A stretch of DNA of 64,000 nt from RH-AL1 sp965277735 (GTDB lineage: Bacteria; Pseudomonadota; Alphaproteobacteria; Rhizobiales; Beijerinckiaceae), in contig CBDIDO010000002.1 of the NCBI GenBank assembly GCA_965277735.1, positions 310,001 through 374,000 on the forward strand, written 5' to 3'. The notes under the pieces are model-generated. The model was not told the origin of the DNA and did not search any database. It saw nothing but the letters and a program-made list of their open reading frames with translations. Shown in pieces: positions 51,487 to 59,775 of the stretch (within the stretch, counting starts at the first letter, position 1; every line of letters begins with the position of its first letter). The position numbers and the translations under genes were made by a program.

Positions 51487-51732
51487 ATGAAGAAACTTGC
51501 CGTAGCCGCCACTATGCTTGCCGCCTCGCTGGGCTCGATCACCGGCGCGACGGCCGAACGGTCGGTCTTCGACGTCTTTCAACCTCCCTACGGCGAGACG
51601 CGAAACGGCGCGCATCCTGGACGGAACCTCGCCTGCCTCGGTAAGCCGGCCAGCGTGGCGTATCGATCCTGCGGCGCCTTCGCGGACGAGTCGGCGGGCA
51701 CGCAACGACCGGCGTGGCGCACCCTCAACTAA
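51487..51732 (+). CDS. Small secreted protein of unknown function
   Basis: Encodes 81 residues: signal peptide KKLAVAATMLAASLGSITGATA, then a short mature chain (ERSVFDVFQPPYGETRNG) with two cysteines. ATG 51487 follows a strong AAGGAG, so an independent start is likely. The frame stays open upstream to ATG 51184, which also has a GGGGGA ribosome site. That longer version (182 residues) would bury the signal peptide in the middle. I favour the short form. Confidence 0.65.
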   Translation: MKKLAVAATMLAASLGSITGATAERSVFDVFQPPYGETRNGAHPGRNLACLGKPASVAYRSCGAFADESAGTQRPAWRTLN

Positions 51733-51760
51733 GGACGTCTGATCCCGGACGCTCGGCTGG

Positions 51761-52069
51761 TCACTGGCCGAGCGGCGTGAGGAACGCGCCGCCGGCCATG
51801 TCGGCGTTGCGCCACACCAGCCGCGCGCGGCAGCGCTGCTCGACGCCTTGCACGACGGGGAGCAGCAGATCGAACTCGTCGGGCAGATGCATCACGTCCG
51901 AGATCTGGATCTGGAAACCCGAGGGCGACAGGTCCTTGATCCGGCAGGCGATCGCAAACCGATCGCTCAGCTCGACCCTCGCCTCGATGTTGCAGTTCGC
52001 GCGCTCCTCGGTGCGCCGTTCGAACCCGTCGCTCATCGGATCCGTCATCGGCTCGAGCCGGCCCATCAA
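51761..52069 (-). CDS. PilZ-domain protein
   Basis: Encodes 102 residues. The N-terminal Arg-rich lead (ERRTEERANCNIEARVEL) precedes a beta-barrel with the D-x-S-x-x-G motif (IKDLSPSGFQIQIS). PilZ domains bind cyclic di-GMP through RxxxR and (D/N)xSxxG. The second motif is intact; for the first, the Arg spacing (RRTEER) is approximate, so ligand binding is plausible but not certain. It overlaps the upstream gene by 4 bp (ATGA), so the two are co-translated. As a stand-alone PilZ it would act on a partner, perhaps that neighbour. Confidence 0.8.
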   Translation of the reverse strand: MMGRLEPMTDPMSDGFERRTEERANCNIEARVELSDRFAIACRIKDLSPSGFQIQISDVMHLPDEFDLLLPVVQGVEQRCRARLVWRNADMAGGAFLTPLGQ

Positions 52070-53013
52070 TGCACCTCGACCTGTCTGCAGGCCGCCACCC
52101 GGCGCAGCGTCGCGACGCGGACCTGCGGCCAGACGAAGGTCGGCCCCGCGCCGAACGGGGCGAAATGCAAATGCGCCTTCTGCACGTATTGCAGCTGGTC
52201 GAAGGCGCTAGCGCCGTCGCGAATGCGCTCGATCCAGAGGCTCGTGCGGACGGTCGCCTCCGTGGCGCACGGCGCGGGTCCCGTCGGCGCCAAGAGATCG
52301 AGCGCCGTCGAGTCGGCGACGTGGGCGGTCATCAGGCGCTCGACGACCTGCCGCTCGACGACCGCGCGCAGAAGCGACGTCGGATCATCGAGGACGGCCT
52401 GCGGCGTCAGCCCTTCGAAGGCCGATGGCCTGGCCGCCCCGAGAGCGGTCCGGCAGCGCGACGCGTCCTCCGACACATCCCCGAGATCGTACGGCGCGAA
52501 CCCGCCCCGCGTGCCGGCTTCGGGCACCGGGGCGTCGACCGCGAAGGGCGCGGTGTTGATCGGCGGGATCGCCGGCTCGGCAAAGGCGCTGCGCGCGATG
52601 TCGCCGGACGCGATCGTCACCTCGCCGTTCGACCCGGTCGAGATCAGCGTTAGCGTCTGGCCGGCCTCGCGCTCGAGGCTCGAGGCGGGGTGCGCGAACC
52701 ACATGCCCGCCTCGCGGACGAGCGGCACGCCGCTGATCGTGTCGCTCACGTTTTGATCGAAGACGAGCGTCGAGGGCTCCGGCGCGCCATCGCCGTCGGA
52801 CGCATCACCGACGGGCGCTACGAACAGGCTCTCGCTTGTCCGATGCATCTCCAGGAAGCACGGTTGAGCCGCCTGCCGCGACGGCCACACGCCGAGACTG
52901 AACCCGCGCCCGTGCCAATCGCCCGCCAGCGCGCGCACGAAGCTGTCGCCGGCGTCCGGGGCCTTGGGATCGATCGATCGCGCGGTGTCGAGCTCGAGGG
53001 AAAAAGAGATCAT
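52066..53013 (-). CDS. Protein of unknown function coupled to PilZ gene
   Basis: Encodes 315 residues from ATG 53013, with no signal peptide or membrane segment. The first half looks beta-rich (ALAGDWHGRGFSLGVWP; GQTLTLISTGSNGEV) with a GDWHG-like start reminiscent of small lipocalin/nitrobindin barrels, but I cannot confirm this. The second half is helical and ends with two or three cysteines. The only clear context is the 4-bp overlap with the PilZ gene, which suggests a cyclic-di-GMP-linked role. Confidence 0.6.
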   Translation of the reverse strand: MISFSLELDTARSIDPKAPDAGDSFVRALAGDWHGRGFSLGVWPSRQAAQPCFLEMHRTSESLFVAPVGDASDGDGAPEPSTLVFDQNVSDTISGVPLVREAGMWFAHPASSLEREAGQTLTLISTGSNGEVTIASGDIARSAFAEPAIPPINTAPFAVDAPVPEAGTRGGFAPYDLGDVSEDASRCRTALGAARPSAFEGLTPQAVLDDPTSLLRAVVERQVVERLMTAHVADSTALDLLAPTGPAPCATEATVRTSLWIERIRDGASAFDQLQYVQKAHLHFAPFGAGPTFVWPQVRVATLRRVAACRQVEVH

Positions 53014-53219
53014 CAGGACCCAGCGGGCGGAATCGGACCGCACTCGCAAGGCGAACCGTCGGAGCCAGGCTGATCCCCCGGCGGGTCGGGGTCATGCCCC
53101 AAATAGGGTAGAAACCGCGCAATAGCCCGCGGCGACTTGACGCCCGAAACACTCTCGTGTCGCTTCGTTAACTTTACACTGTAAGCTTCGCCGCTCGGGG
53201 AAGCTGTCGCGCTGGCTGC

Positions 53220-53280
53220 GCTGCGGCGCTTAGGTGGCTAGCTGCGGCGCTTGGGTGGCTAGCTGCGGCGCTTGAGGTGG
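53220..53280. repeat. 21-bp tandem repeat directly upstream of a LuxR-type gene
   Basis: Three near-identical 21-bp units with core GCTGCGGCGCTT (53220-53240, 53241-53261, 53262-53280) end seven bases before... the regulator's start codon region. The last unit contributes GAGGTGG, which is the ribosome-binding site of the gene at 53287. Copy-number change would move upstream elements relative to the start. Confidence 0.85.
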
Positions 53281-53286
53281 TCCGGC

Positions 53287-54450
53287 ATGAACCCGATGAT
53301 TGACGCGGCGGCTCTCGTCGACGGCATCTATGAGGCCGCCGTCGTGCCGGAGATCTGGCCGAAGGTGCTGGGCCAGATCGCCGAGGCGACCGGCTCGCTC
53401 GGCGGCGTGCTCACGGCGGCGCCCCCGGTGCCGCGGGCGATGCTCCCGGTGATGGCGCCGAAATTCCGCTGGACCGCGTCGGACGGCATCCACGACATCA
53501 TCACCCGCTATTTCGAGGAGGGCTGGTTTGCGCGTTGCGACTGGTCGCGGCGGGGCATCAAGCGCAACTATCCCGGCTTCCTCGTCGACACCGACCTCTC
53601 GACGCCGGAGCAGGTCGAAACCGAGCCGAGCTACAAGTTCTTCCGCAAGAACGGCGTCGGCCGCTCCGCGAGCCTGTTCATGCGCGTCGCGCCCGACGAC
53701 ATCTTCGTGTTCTCGTTCGACCGCCGCATCGAGGACGGCGCCCCGACGGCCGAGACGATCGCCTTCCTCGACGACCTCAAGCCGCATCTGTCACGCGCCG
53801 CGCTGACGTCGGCGCGCATCGGCCTGCAACGCGCGCGGGCGGCCGCCGATACGCTGGACACGTTGGGGCTCGCCGCCGCGGTGCTCAGCCCCAAGCACCG
53901 CATCCTCGCGGCCAATTCGCTGATGCGCGAGCTGATGCCGTTCCGCGTCGACGAGCGCGCCTTCGGCCGCCTGCATCTCGTCGATCCGCGCGCCGACGAC
54001 CAGCTCACCGCGGCGCTCGCCAATGCCCTCGTCACCGAGGGTCACGGCACGAATCCGAGCAAGACCTTCTCGCTCGCCGTGGCGAGCGCCGGCGAGCACC
54101 CGCCGATGATCGTCCACGTCATCCCGATCCGCCGCAGCGCGTGCGACATCTTCGCGAGCGCCGCCAGCATCGTCGTCTTCGCGCCGGTACGCCGCCGCGA
54201 ATTGCCCGCCGCGGCCGTCATCCAGAGCCTGTTCGACCTGACGCCGGCCGAGGCGCGCGTCGCGCAGATGATCGGCGCCGGCGAGACCATCGACCGCATC
54301 GCGGTGCGGGGGAAGGTCAGCGAGGCGACCATCCGCACCCAGCTCAAAGCGGTGTTCGGAAAGATGGGAGTTTCGCGACAGACCGAGCTGGCCAATTTGG
54401 TGAACGTGATGACGTTCACCTACCAGCCGCAGGATCTCCGCTCCGGTTAG
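53287..54450 (+). CDS. LuxR-type transcriptional regulator
   Basis: Encodes 387 residues. The C-terminal helix-turn-helix is LTPAEARVAQMIGAGETIDRIA with TIRTQLKAVFGKMGVSRQTEL, a standard GerE/LuxR domain. The N-terminal ~300 residues contain a long sensory region without an autoinducer-binding signature and resemble PAS/GAF-like domains of solo regulators (AAAVLSPKHRILAANSLMRE). ATG 53287 with GAGGTGG was chosen over an upstream TTG at 53272. The target and signal are unknown. It may act on the small gene at 54453 or the dienelactone hydrolase gene downstream. Confidence 0.85.
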   Translation: MNPMIDAAALVDGIYEAAVVPEIWPKVLGQIAEATGSLGGVLTAAPPVPRAMLPVMAPKFRWTASDGIHDIITRYFEEGWFARCDWSRRGIKRNYPGFLVDTDLSTPEQVETEPSYKFFRKNGVGRSASLFMRVAPDDIFVFSFDRRIEDGAPTAETIAFLDDLKPHLSRAALTSARIGLQRARAAADTLDTLGLAAAVLSPKHRILAANSLMRELMPFRVDERAFGRLHLVDPRADDQLTAALANALVTEGHGTNPSKTFSLAVASAGEHPPMIVHVIPIRRSACDIFASAASIVVFAPVRRRELPAAAVIQSLFDLTPAEARVAQMIGAGETIDRIAVRGKVSEATIRTQLKAVFGKMGVSRQTELANLVNVMTFTYQPQDLRSG

Positions 54451-54452
54451 GC

Positions 54453-54650
54453 CTAGGCCTCTTGCTCGGAGAGCGCGTTGTGCTCGAGGATCGCTTCCGC
54501 GAGCTCGCGCATCTCGCCGGCCGAAAGCGCCGGGGCGCCCTCGATGGCCCGCAATGCGAGCGCGCGGACCCGCTCGGAGGCGACCGGCGAAAAGGTCGAG
54601 GCGATGTCGTGCTGCGCACCGACGGGTGCGATGTTGGCGTGAAGGGTCAT
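54453..54650 (-). CDS. Small protein of unknown function (65 residues)
   Basis: Starts at ATG 54650 with AGGAG seven bases upstream. The chain has a polar head (TLHANIAPVGAQHDIASTF) and two amphipathic helices (SERVRALALRAIEGAP; SAGEMRELAEAILEHNALS). It is acidic, without membrane segment or cysteine. It ends two bases from the convergent LuxR-type gene. The clear ribosome site and codon bias favour a real gene. No family recognised. Confidence 0.6.
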   Translation of the reverse strand: MTLHANIAPVGAQHDIASTFSPVASERVRALALRAIEGAPALSAGEMRELAEAILEHNALSEQEA

Positions 54651-54850
54651 GGCTGTTCTCCTGGCGCAGAACGTAAGCGGCTTTTGCTGCAGCGCAATGG
54701 ACATATTGCATTGCAGCATTGCGCTGGACGCCTCGATCACATCGCCGCGCGCTCGCGACGCATTTCGTGGGCTTTCGGACCAATCGCACCATCTCTTCGT
54801 CGGATGACGCGCCTTCCCTTAAGGCAAGCGCGACCAAAGGGAGTGGCAGC

Positions 54851-55714
54851 ATGTGCGACGACGAGATCCACCAGGGTATCGCCCAGGACCCCGAGGTCTC
54901 GCGGCGGGCGTTCGGCGCCGGCGCGGTGGCGACCATGGTGCTCGCGAGCACGCCGACGCGCGCCGAGAGCGAAGTCGTCGAGCAGGACGTGAGCGTGAAA
55001 ACACCGGACGGCGCCGCCGACTCGGTTCTGTTTTATCCGGGCGGCAAGGGACCGTGGCCGGCGGTGCTGATCTGGACCGACATCCTCGGTCTGCGCCCGG
55101 TGTTCCGCCAGATGGGCCGGCGGCTCGCCGCGCAGGGCTATGTCGTTTTGGTCCCAAACCCTTTCTACCGCCAGAAGAAGGCGCCGGTCGTCGACGGCCC
55201 CTTCGACTTCAACAAGCCGGAGGATCGCGCCAAGGTGATGCCGCTGGCGGCAGCCCTGACCCCCGAGGGCACGCAGCACGACGCGATCGCGTTCCTCGCC
55301 TTTCTCGAGTCGCAGCCGCAGACCGACGACACGAAACAAGCGGGCGTCCAGGGCTATTGCATGGGCGGCCCGCTGACCTTCCGGACGGCGGCGGCGCTGC
55401 CGGGGCGGATCGGCGCCGCGGCGACGTTCCATGGCGGCAACCTCGTCACGGCAAAGCCGGACAGCCCGCACCTGCTCATCCCGAAGATCAAAGCCGCGAT
55501 GTATTGCGCCGTCGCCGACAACGACGACAAGCGCGAGCCCACCGCCAAGGACGAACTCAAGGCGGCTTTCGCGGAGGCGAGGACGGTGGCGCGCGTCGAG
55601 GTCTATGACGGCGCGAACCACGGCTGGTGCGTCAAGGGAAGCCCGACCTATAACGAGGCGGCCGCGGAACGCGCGTGGGCCGAGTTGCTTGCGCTCTACA
55701 AGACGCTGGGCTGA
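54851..55714 (+). CDS. Dienelactone hydrolase-family protein with Tat-type leader
   Basis: Encodes 287 residues. The N-terminus has a twin-arginine leader (SRRAFGAGAVATMVLAS). The hydrolase domain carries FYPGGKGPWPAVLIWTDILG, the nucleophile Cys in QGYCMGGPLTF, and the His in YDGANHGW; the acid is probably in AVADNDDK. DLH proteins open dienelactones or related esters; here the protein is probably exported folded to the periplasm, where the true substrate may be different. ATG 54851 with GGGAG upstream. Confidence 0.85.
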   Translation: MCDDEIHQGIAQDPEVSRRAFGAGAVATMVLASTPTRAESEVVEQDVSVKTPDGAADSVLFYPGGKGPWPAVLIWTDILGLRPVFRQMGRRLAAQGYVVLVPNPFYRQKKAPVVDGPFDFNKPEDRAKVMPLAAALTPEGTQHDAIAFLAFLESQPQTDDTKQAGVQGYCMGGPLTFRTAAALPGRIGAAATFHGGNLVTAKPDSPHLLIPKIKAAMYCAVADNDDKREPTAKDELKAAFAEARTVARVEVYDGANHGWCVKGSPTYNEAAAERAWAELLALYKTLG

Positions 55715-55754
55715 GGGCTGGCCTCGGGTCTGATCGAGACCACCGGCGCAAAGT

Positions 55755-55789
55755 GAAGCCGCCCCAAGGCAATATCTTGAGGCGGCTTC
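55755..55789 (+). terminator. Strong hairpin after the dienelactone hydrolase gene
   Basis: GAAGCCGCC-C-CAAG and CTTG-A-GGCGGCTTC pair as 9 + 4 base pairs around one C-A mismatch, with a seven-base loop. No long U-run follows (GGGTTGTC), so it is a probable but atypical terminator. Confidence 0.6.
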
Positions 55790-56075
55790 GGGTTGTCGGA
55801 CCAGTGCATTGGCCCGACGGAGCATGCCTACCGGCAGCTTTGCCGATATCATCCCCCAATCAGATGATCTGAAACGTCCTTGCGCCAGCAGGTAGCAAAC
55901 AGCTTCTTATGTTCCAAATAGTTGTATCGCCACACTATTGGCGTTGATCGCGAGCAGACCTCGTCGACCTGCCGATCGACAGAGGCGCCTCACGTCGTCG
56001 TTGCTTGTCCCCGCCCGCAGGGCGCCGCACCCTCGCGGCAGCGCCTCGTCAGCGGGCGCCGGGAGTGAGACGGGA
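55790..56075. other. Intergenic region before the secreted hydrolase gene
   Basis: Together with the preceding hairpin this forms a 361-bp gene-free stretch. It includes an AT-richer patch around 55855-55935, where the promoter of the gene at 56076 is likely. No clear box pair or repeat was found. Confidence 0.4.
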
Positions 56076-57128
56076 ATGGCGTATGTGATGCTCGGCGCGC
56101 GAGCGGCTCTGGTCGCCTTCGGCGTCGTCGTGGCCGGGCTGACGGGCGGGGGACCCGCGCGCGCCGCCGATGTCGCCGAATACATGGTCCCGTCGGACCC
56201 CGGCATCGAGCTCTACGTCCGGGAGAAGCACGCCGCCGGCGTGCAGAGCTTTGCCAGCGACCGCATCCTGCTGTTCGTCCATGGCGCGACCTATCCCGCC
56301 GAGACGTCGTTCGACCTGCCCGTCGGTGGCCAGTCGATGATGGACATTCTCGCCGCGCGCGGCTGGGACGTGTGGCTGGTCGACGTGCGCGGCTACAGTC
56401 GCTCGACCCGGGCCGCCTCGATGGACGGGCCGCCCGGCAAGGGGACGCCCGTCGCCTCCACCGCGGAGGCAGCCCGCGACGTCGGCGCGGCGGTCGATTT
56501 CATCCTGAAGCGGCGCGGCGTCGCCAAGCTCGACCTGATGGGCTGGTCATGGGGCACGTCGATCATGGGCCTCTACACGACGACCCACAAGGACAAGGTC
56601 GGCCGCCTCGTGCTCTACGCGCCGCAATGGCTCAGCACGAACAAGGTGCCGGAGAACGCGCCGCCGCTCGGCGCCTATCGCACGGTGACGCGCGCCGCGA
56701 CGCTGGAGCGCTGGCTGAAGGGCGTGCCGGCAGACAAGGCGGCGGCGCTGATCCCGCCGGGCTGGTTCGACATGTGGGCCAATGCCACCTTCGCCACCGA
56801 TCCCAAGGGCGCCGCGCAGACACCGCCGGTGCTGCGCGCACCGAACGGCACGATGCAGGACTCGCGGCTCTACTGGTTGGCCGGCAAACCGCTGTACCAG
56901 CCGTCCGACATCAAGGTGCCGACGCTGATCATCCACGCCGAATGGGACGCCGACCTGCCGACCTACCAGGCCTCGGCCTATTTCGAGCAGCTGACCCACA
57001 CGCCCTACAAGCGCTTCGTACAGCTCGGCGAGGGCACGCATACCGTCATCATGGAAAAGAACCGCATGCAGTTCATCCACGAGGTGGCCAACTTTCTGGA
57101 AGAGCCGGCACCGCAGGCGTTGAACTGA
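56076..57128 (+). CDS. Exported alpha/beta-hydrolase
   Basis: Encodes 350 residues. It has a signal peptide (LVAFGVVVAGLTGGGPARAA), then YMVPSDPGIELYVREKH and ILLFVHGATYP. The nucleophile is Ser in LMGWSWGTSIMG, the acid in IIHAEWDADLPT and the His in LGEGTHTVIME. A helical cap lies between about 190 and 270. The substrate is unknown; ester or lactone is likely. ATG 56076 with GGGAG upstream and the signal peptide decide the start. It lies before the NDH-2-like gene but with its own promoter gap. Confidence 0.85.
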   Translation: MAYVMLGARAALVAFGVVVAGLTGGGPARAADVAEYMVPSDPGIELYVREKHAAGVQSFASDRILLFVHGATYPAETSFDLPVGGQSMMDILAARGWDVWLVDVRGYSRSTRAASMDGPPGKGTPVASTAEAARDVGAAVDFILKRRGVAKLDLMGWSWGTSIMGLYTTTHKDKVGRLVLYAPQWLSTNKVPENAPPLGAYRTVTRAATLERWLKGVPADKAAALIPPGWFDMWANATFATDPKGAAQTPPVLRAPNGTMQDSRLYWLAGKPLYQPSDIKVPTLIIHAEWDADLPTYQASAYFEQLTHTPYKRFVQLGEGTHTVIMEKNRMQFIHEVANFLEEPAPQALN

Positions 57129-57230
57129 CGGGATCAAGCCGGGCCGAGGCCGTCCGCAAAATTTTTCCGATGGGCTGAGCGGCGGCTGGCATCGATTTCG
57201 CCCGCTCCCTGCGTCGGGGGGCATGCGCGG

Positions 57231-58514
57231 ATGAAGACGATTTTGGTGGTCGGCGGTGGGTTTGCAGGCGTCCGGGTGGCGCGTGACCTCATCGCGCGCG
57301 CGATCGCGGATTGCGAGATCCTCCTCGTCAGCGAGGAGAGCTACACGACCTACAATCCGATGCTGCCGGAGGCGGTGGGCGCCGCGGTGTTTCCCGAGCA
57401 CGTGGTGGCGCCGCTGCGCGAGGTGGTCGGCATCCGCAAGCGCGGTCGCTTCGTGATGGGCCGCATGCTCAGCCTCGATGCGGCGCGCCAGCGCGTCACC
57501 TGCCGCACGCTCGCCGGCGAGCGGACCTTCAACTACGACCATCTCGTCCTGGCTTTGGGGGTGCGGGCGCGGCTCGATCTCATGCCGGGCATGGCCGAGC
57601 ACGCGCTGCCGCTGAAGACGGTCGGCGATGCCATGCACATCCGCAACACTGTCCTGCGCCGGCTGTCGATGATCGAGCTGCAGGACGATCTGGCGCGGCG
57701 CGCCAGCCTCGGCCATTTCGTCATCCTCGGCGGCGGCTTTTCCGGTGTCGAGGTCGCCGGCGCCCTCGTCGACTGCCTGTCCTGCATGGCGCGCTACTAT
57801 CGCCTGGTGAAACCGCGGGAGCTCCGGGTCACGCTGCTGCAGGGCGCCGATCGCCTGCTGCCCGAGATGCATCCGGCGCTGGGCACGGCGGCGCTGGCCT
57901 CGCTGCGCAAGCGCGGCGTCGACGTGCGACTGAGCACACGCGCCGCGGAGATCCGCAGCGACGGCGTGATGCTGGCCGACGGCACGCTGCTCGCGAGCGA
58001 GATGGTGGTCGGCACGATCGGCACGCAGCCGAATGCGCTGCTTGCCTCGCTCGGCCTGCCGCTCGACAAGAGCCGCCTGAAGGTGACGCCGGAGCTGCGC
58101 GTCGAAGGCTCGGCGACGATCTGGGCGGTCGGCGACTGCGCCTGCGTCTGGGACGGCGACGCGGGCACGCCGCATCCGGCGACGGCGCAGGTCGCCGTGC
58201 AGCAGGGCCATCAGCTCGCCCGCAACATCGCCGCGGCGCTGGCCGGCGCGCCGCTCGCGCCGTTCCGCTACCGCCACCGGGGCTCGATGGCGGCGATGGG
58301 CCATCTCAACGGGGTCGCCGAGGTCGGCGGCTGGCCGTTCCACGGCTTCGCCGCCTGGCTCGTCTGGCGCGCCTATTACCTGATGCAGATGCCGACGGTG
58401 AGCCGCAAGCTGCGCATCTTCTTCGAATGGGCCTGGGGCATGTTCTTTCCCACCGACATCACCCACCTGCGCTTCACCCGCAGCCGCGACGTGATGCAGC
58501 CGCCGCTGGAGTGA
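57231..58514 (+). CDS. NDH-2-like FAD/NAD(P)-dependent oxidoreductase
   Basis: Encodes 427 residues. The first Rossmann loop is ILVVGGGFAGVRVARDL (FAD) and the second VILGGGFSGVEVAGAL (NAD(P)H). Late FAD contact WAVGDCACVWD and the block GHLNGVAEVGGWPFHGFAAW are typical of type II NADH dehydrogenases. The C-terminal ~70 residues include a hydrophobic/amphipathic stretch (WLVWRAYYLMQMP) for membrane attachment. It would pass electrons from NADH to quinone without pumping protons. The usual YNPMLPE-type motif near residue 40 is present. Confidence 0.87.
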   Translation: MKTILVVGGGFAGVRVARDLIARAIADCEILLVSEESYTTYNPMLPEAVGAAVFPEHVVAPLREVVGIRKRGRFVMGRMLSLDAARQRVTCRTLAGERTFNYDHLVLALGVRARLDLMPGMAEHALPLKTVGDAMHIRNTVLRRLSMIELQDDLARRASLGHFVILGGGFSGVEVAGALVDCLSCMARYYRLVKPRELRVTLLQGADRLLPEMHPALGTAALASLRKRGVDVRLSTRAAEIRSDGVMLADGTLLASEMVVGTIGTQPNALLASLGLPLDKSRLKVTPELRVEGSATIWAVGDCACVWDGDAGTPHPATAQVAVQQGHQLARNIAAALAGAPLAPFRYRHRGSMAAMGHLNGVAEVGGWPFHGFAAWLVWRAYYLMQMPTVSRKLRIFFEWAWGMFFPTDITHLRFTRSRDVMQPPLE

Positions 58515-58522
58515 GGGCAACC

Positions 58523-59146
58523 TCACCCGGGATGGGTGACGAGCGCCAGGCGCGCGCCGAAGCCGATCAGCAGCGACCCGAAGACCCATTGCTGGATGCG
58601 GCGGGCGATCGCGCTGCGGCGCAGGCCAGTGCCGATCGCGCTGCCGGCGAGCGCGTAGAGGCTGTCGAAGGCGAAACCGACCGCGACGAGCACAGCGCCG
58701 AGCAGCAGAAACTGCCCCGCGACGGACGCGTGCGGATCGAGGAACTGCGGCAGCAGAAGCGAGCAGAAGAGCAAAGCCTTGGGATTGGCGATGTTGGTGA
58801 CGAAGCCGCGCGTGACGGCGCGCCGCGTCCCCGATGCGGTCAGCGTCGAATCCGCCGGGACGATGTCGCCGGACGATCGGATCATGCCGAGCCCGAGCCA
58901 GACGAGGTAGGCGACGCCGACGAGGCGCACGATGTCGAACGCCCAGGGGCTGGTGCGCAACAGCCCGGCCAGGCCGATGCTGGCGATGAAGACATGCACG
59001 GCGCGGGCGAGGCCGAGCCCCACGGCCGTCGCCATCGCGGCGGGCCGCCCCGCCCTGGTGCCCGTCTGCAGCAGCAGGATCATGTCCGCGCCCGGCAGCA
59101 GATAGACCGCGACGAGCGTGCCGACGAAGAGGGGAAGTCCGTGCAT
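58523..59146 (-). CDS. LysE-family amino-acid exporter
   Basis: Encodes 207 residues with five or six membrane segments. Family features are LPGADMILLLQTGTRAGRPAAM near the N-terminus (the LysE/RhtB P-G-P/A-x-x motif) and VTNIANPKALLFCSLLLPQF in the middle. RhtB/LysE proteins export amino acids or related metabolites. ATG 59146 has AGGAGG at good spacing. The divergent Lrp-family gene is the likely regulator, as for several LysE-type exporters. Substrate unknown. Confidence 0.88.
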   Translation of the reverse strand: MHGLPLFVGTLVAVYLLPGADMILLLQTGTRAGRPAAMATAVGLGLARAVHVFIASIGLAGLLRTSPWAFDIVRLVGVAYLVWLGLGMIRSSGDIVPADSTLTASGTRRAVTRGFVTNIANPKALLFCSLLLPQFLDPHASVAGQFLLLGAVLVAVGFAFDSLYALAGSAIGTGLRRSAIARRIQQWVFGSLLIGFGARLALVTHPG

Positions 59147-59222
59147 GTCGTGTCCTCCTGGGCGCACGCTATCCGGCGTGAGGGTGGCGTGTCCTTGCGT
59201 TCTGTGCCAGCTTTGGGTGCTG

Positions 59223-59243
59223 GATTGGCATTTCCTGCCAATC
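59223..59243. promoter_or_regulatory. Inverted repeat between the LysE and Lrp genes
   Basis: GATTGGCA and TGCCAATC form a perfect 8-bp inverted repeat with a 5-bp AT-rich spacer (TTTCC), a typical size and shape for an Lrp/AsnC-family binding site. It lies about 30 bp before the Lrp coding start and 77 bp upstream of the exporter gene. Confidence 0.6.
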
Positions 59244-59271
59244 AGGAGCGTCTTGCCGGGAGGCTGTTGAG

Positions 59272-59751
59272 ATCAGGCTCGATGTCATCGATCGCCGCAT
59301 CCTCGCGGCGCTGCAGACCGACGCGCGGCTGACGAACGTCGAGCTGGCCGACAGGGTCGGGCTGTCGCCGTCGCCGTGCCTCAGGCGCGTCCGGCTGCTC
59401 GAGAAGGCCGGCGTTCTGCGCGGCTACCGCGCCATCCTCGATCGGAGCGCCGTCGGCTTCGGCCTCACCGTGTTCGCCGGCGTGAAGGTCGAGCGGCATT
59501 CGCACACGACTGCGGAGGCGTTTACCGACGCCGTCCTCGCCATCCCCGACGTCGTCGCGTGCCATCTCGTCTCAGGCGAGATCGACTTCCTGCTCGAGGT
59601 GGTGGTGCCGGACATGGCGACCTACGAGAGGATCGTGCTGCAGCGCCTGCTCGCCTTGCCGGCGATCCGCGACATCCGCTCGAACTTCGCGATGCGCACC
59701 TACAAGGCGGATGCGCCGCTTCCCATCGAGGATCACCCGCGCGCCCGCTGA
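59272..59751 (+). CDS. Lrp/AsnC-family transcriptional regulator (start codon unclear)
   Basis: About 160 residues. The N-terminal helix-turn-helix is complete: IRLDVIDRRILAALQ, then NVELADRVGLSPSPCLRRVR and LLEKAGVLRGYRA. The C-terminal RAM domain (VFAGVKVERHSHTTAEAF; HLVSGEIDFLLEVV) senses an amino acid. No ATG, GTG or TTG lies in frame between the preceding stop at 59176-59178 and the HTH. GGGAGG (59258-59263) is eight bases before ATC 59272. Either ATC is the start, or a base has been lost after TTG 59267. It probably controls the divergent LysE gene. Confidence 0.82.
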   Translation: MRLDVIDRRILAALQTDARLTNVELADRVGLSPSPCLRRVRLLEKAGVLRGYRAILDRSAVGFGLTVFAGVKVERHSHTTAEAFTDAVLAIPDVVACHLVSGEIDFLLEVVVPDMATYERIVLQRLLALPAIRDIRSNFAMRTYKADAPLPIEDHPRAR

Positions 59752-59775
59752 GGCTTCAGGCGCGCGGAGCCGGCC

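Noticed and set aside
57311..59332. 670-codon open frame over the NDH-2 and LysE genes
   Set aside because: Out-of-frame shadow; both underlying genes have intact motifs and ribosome sites.
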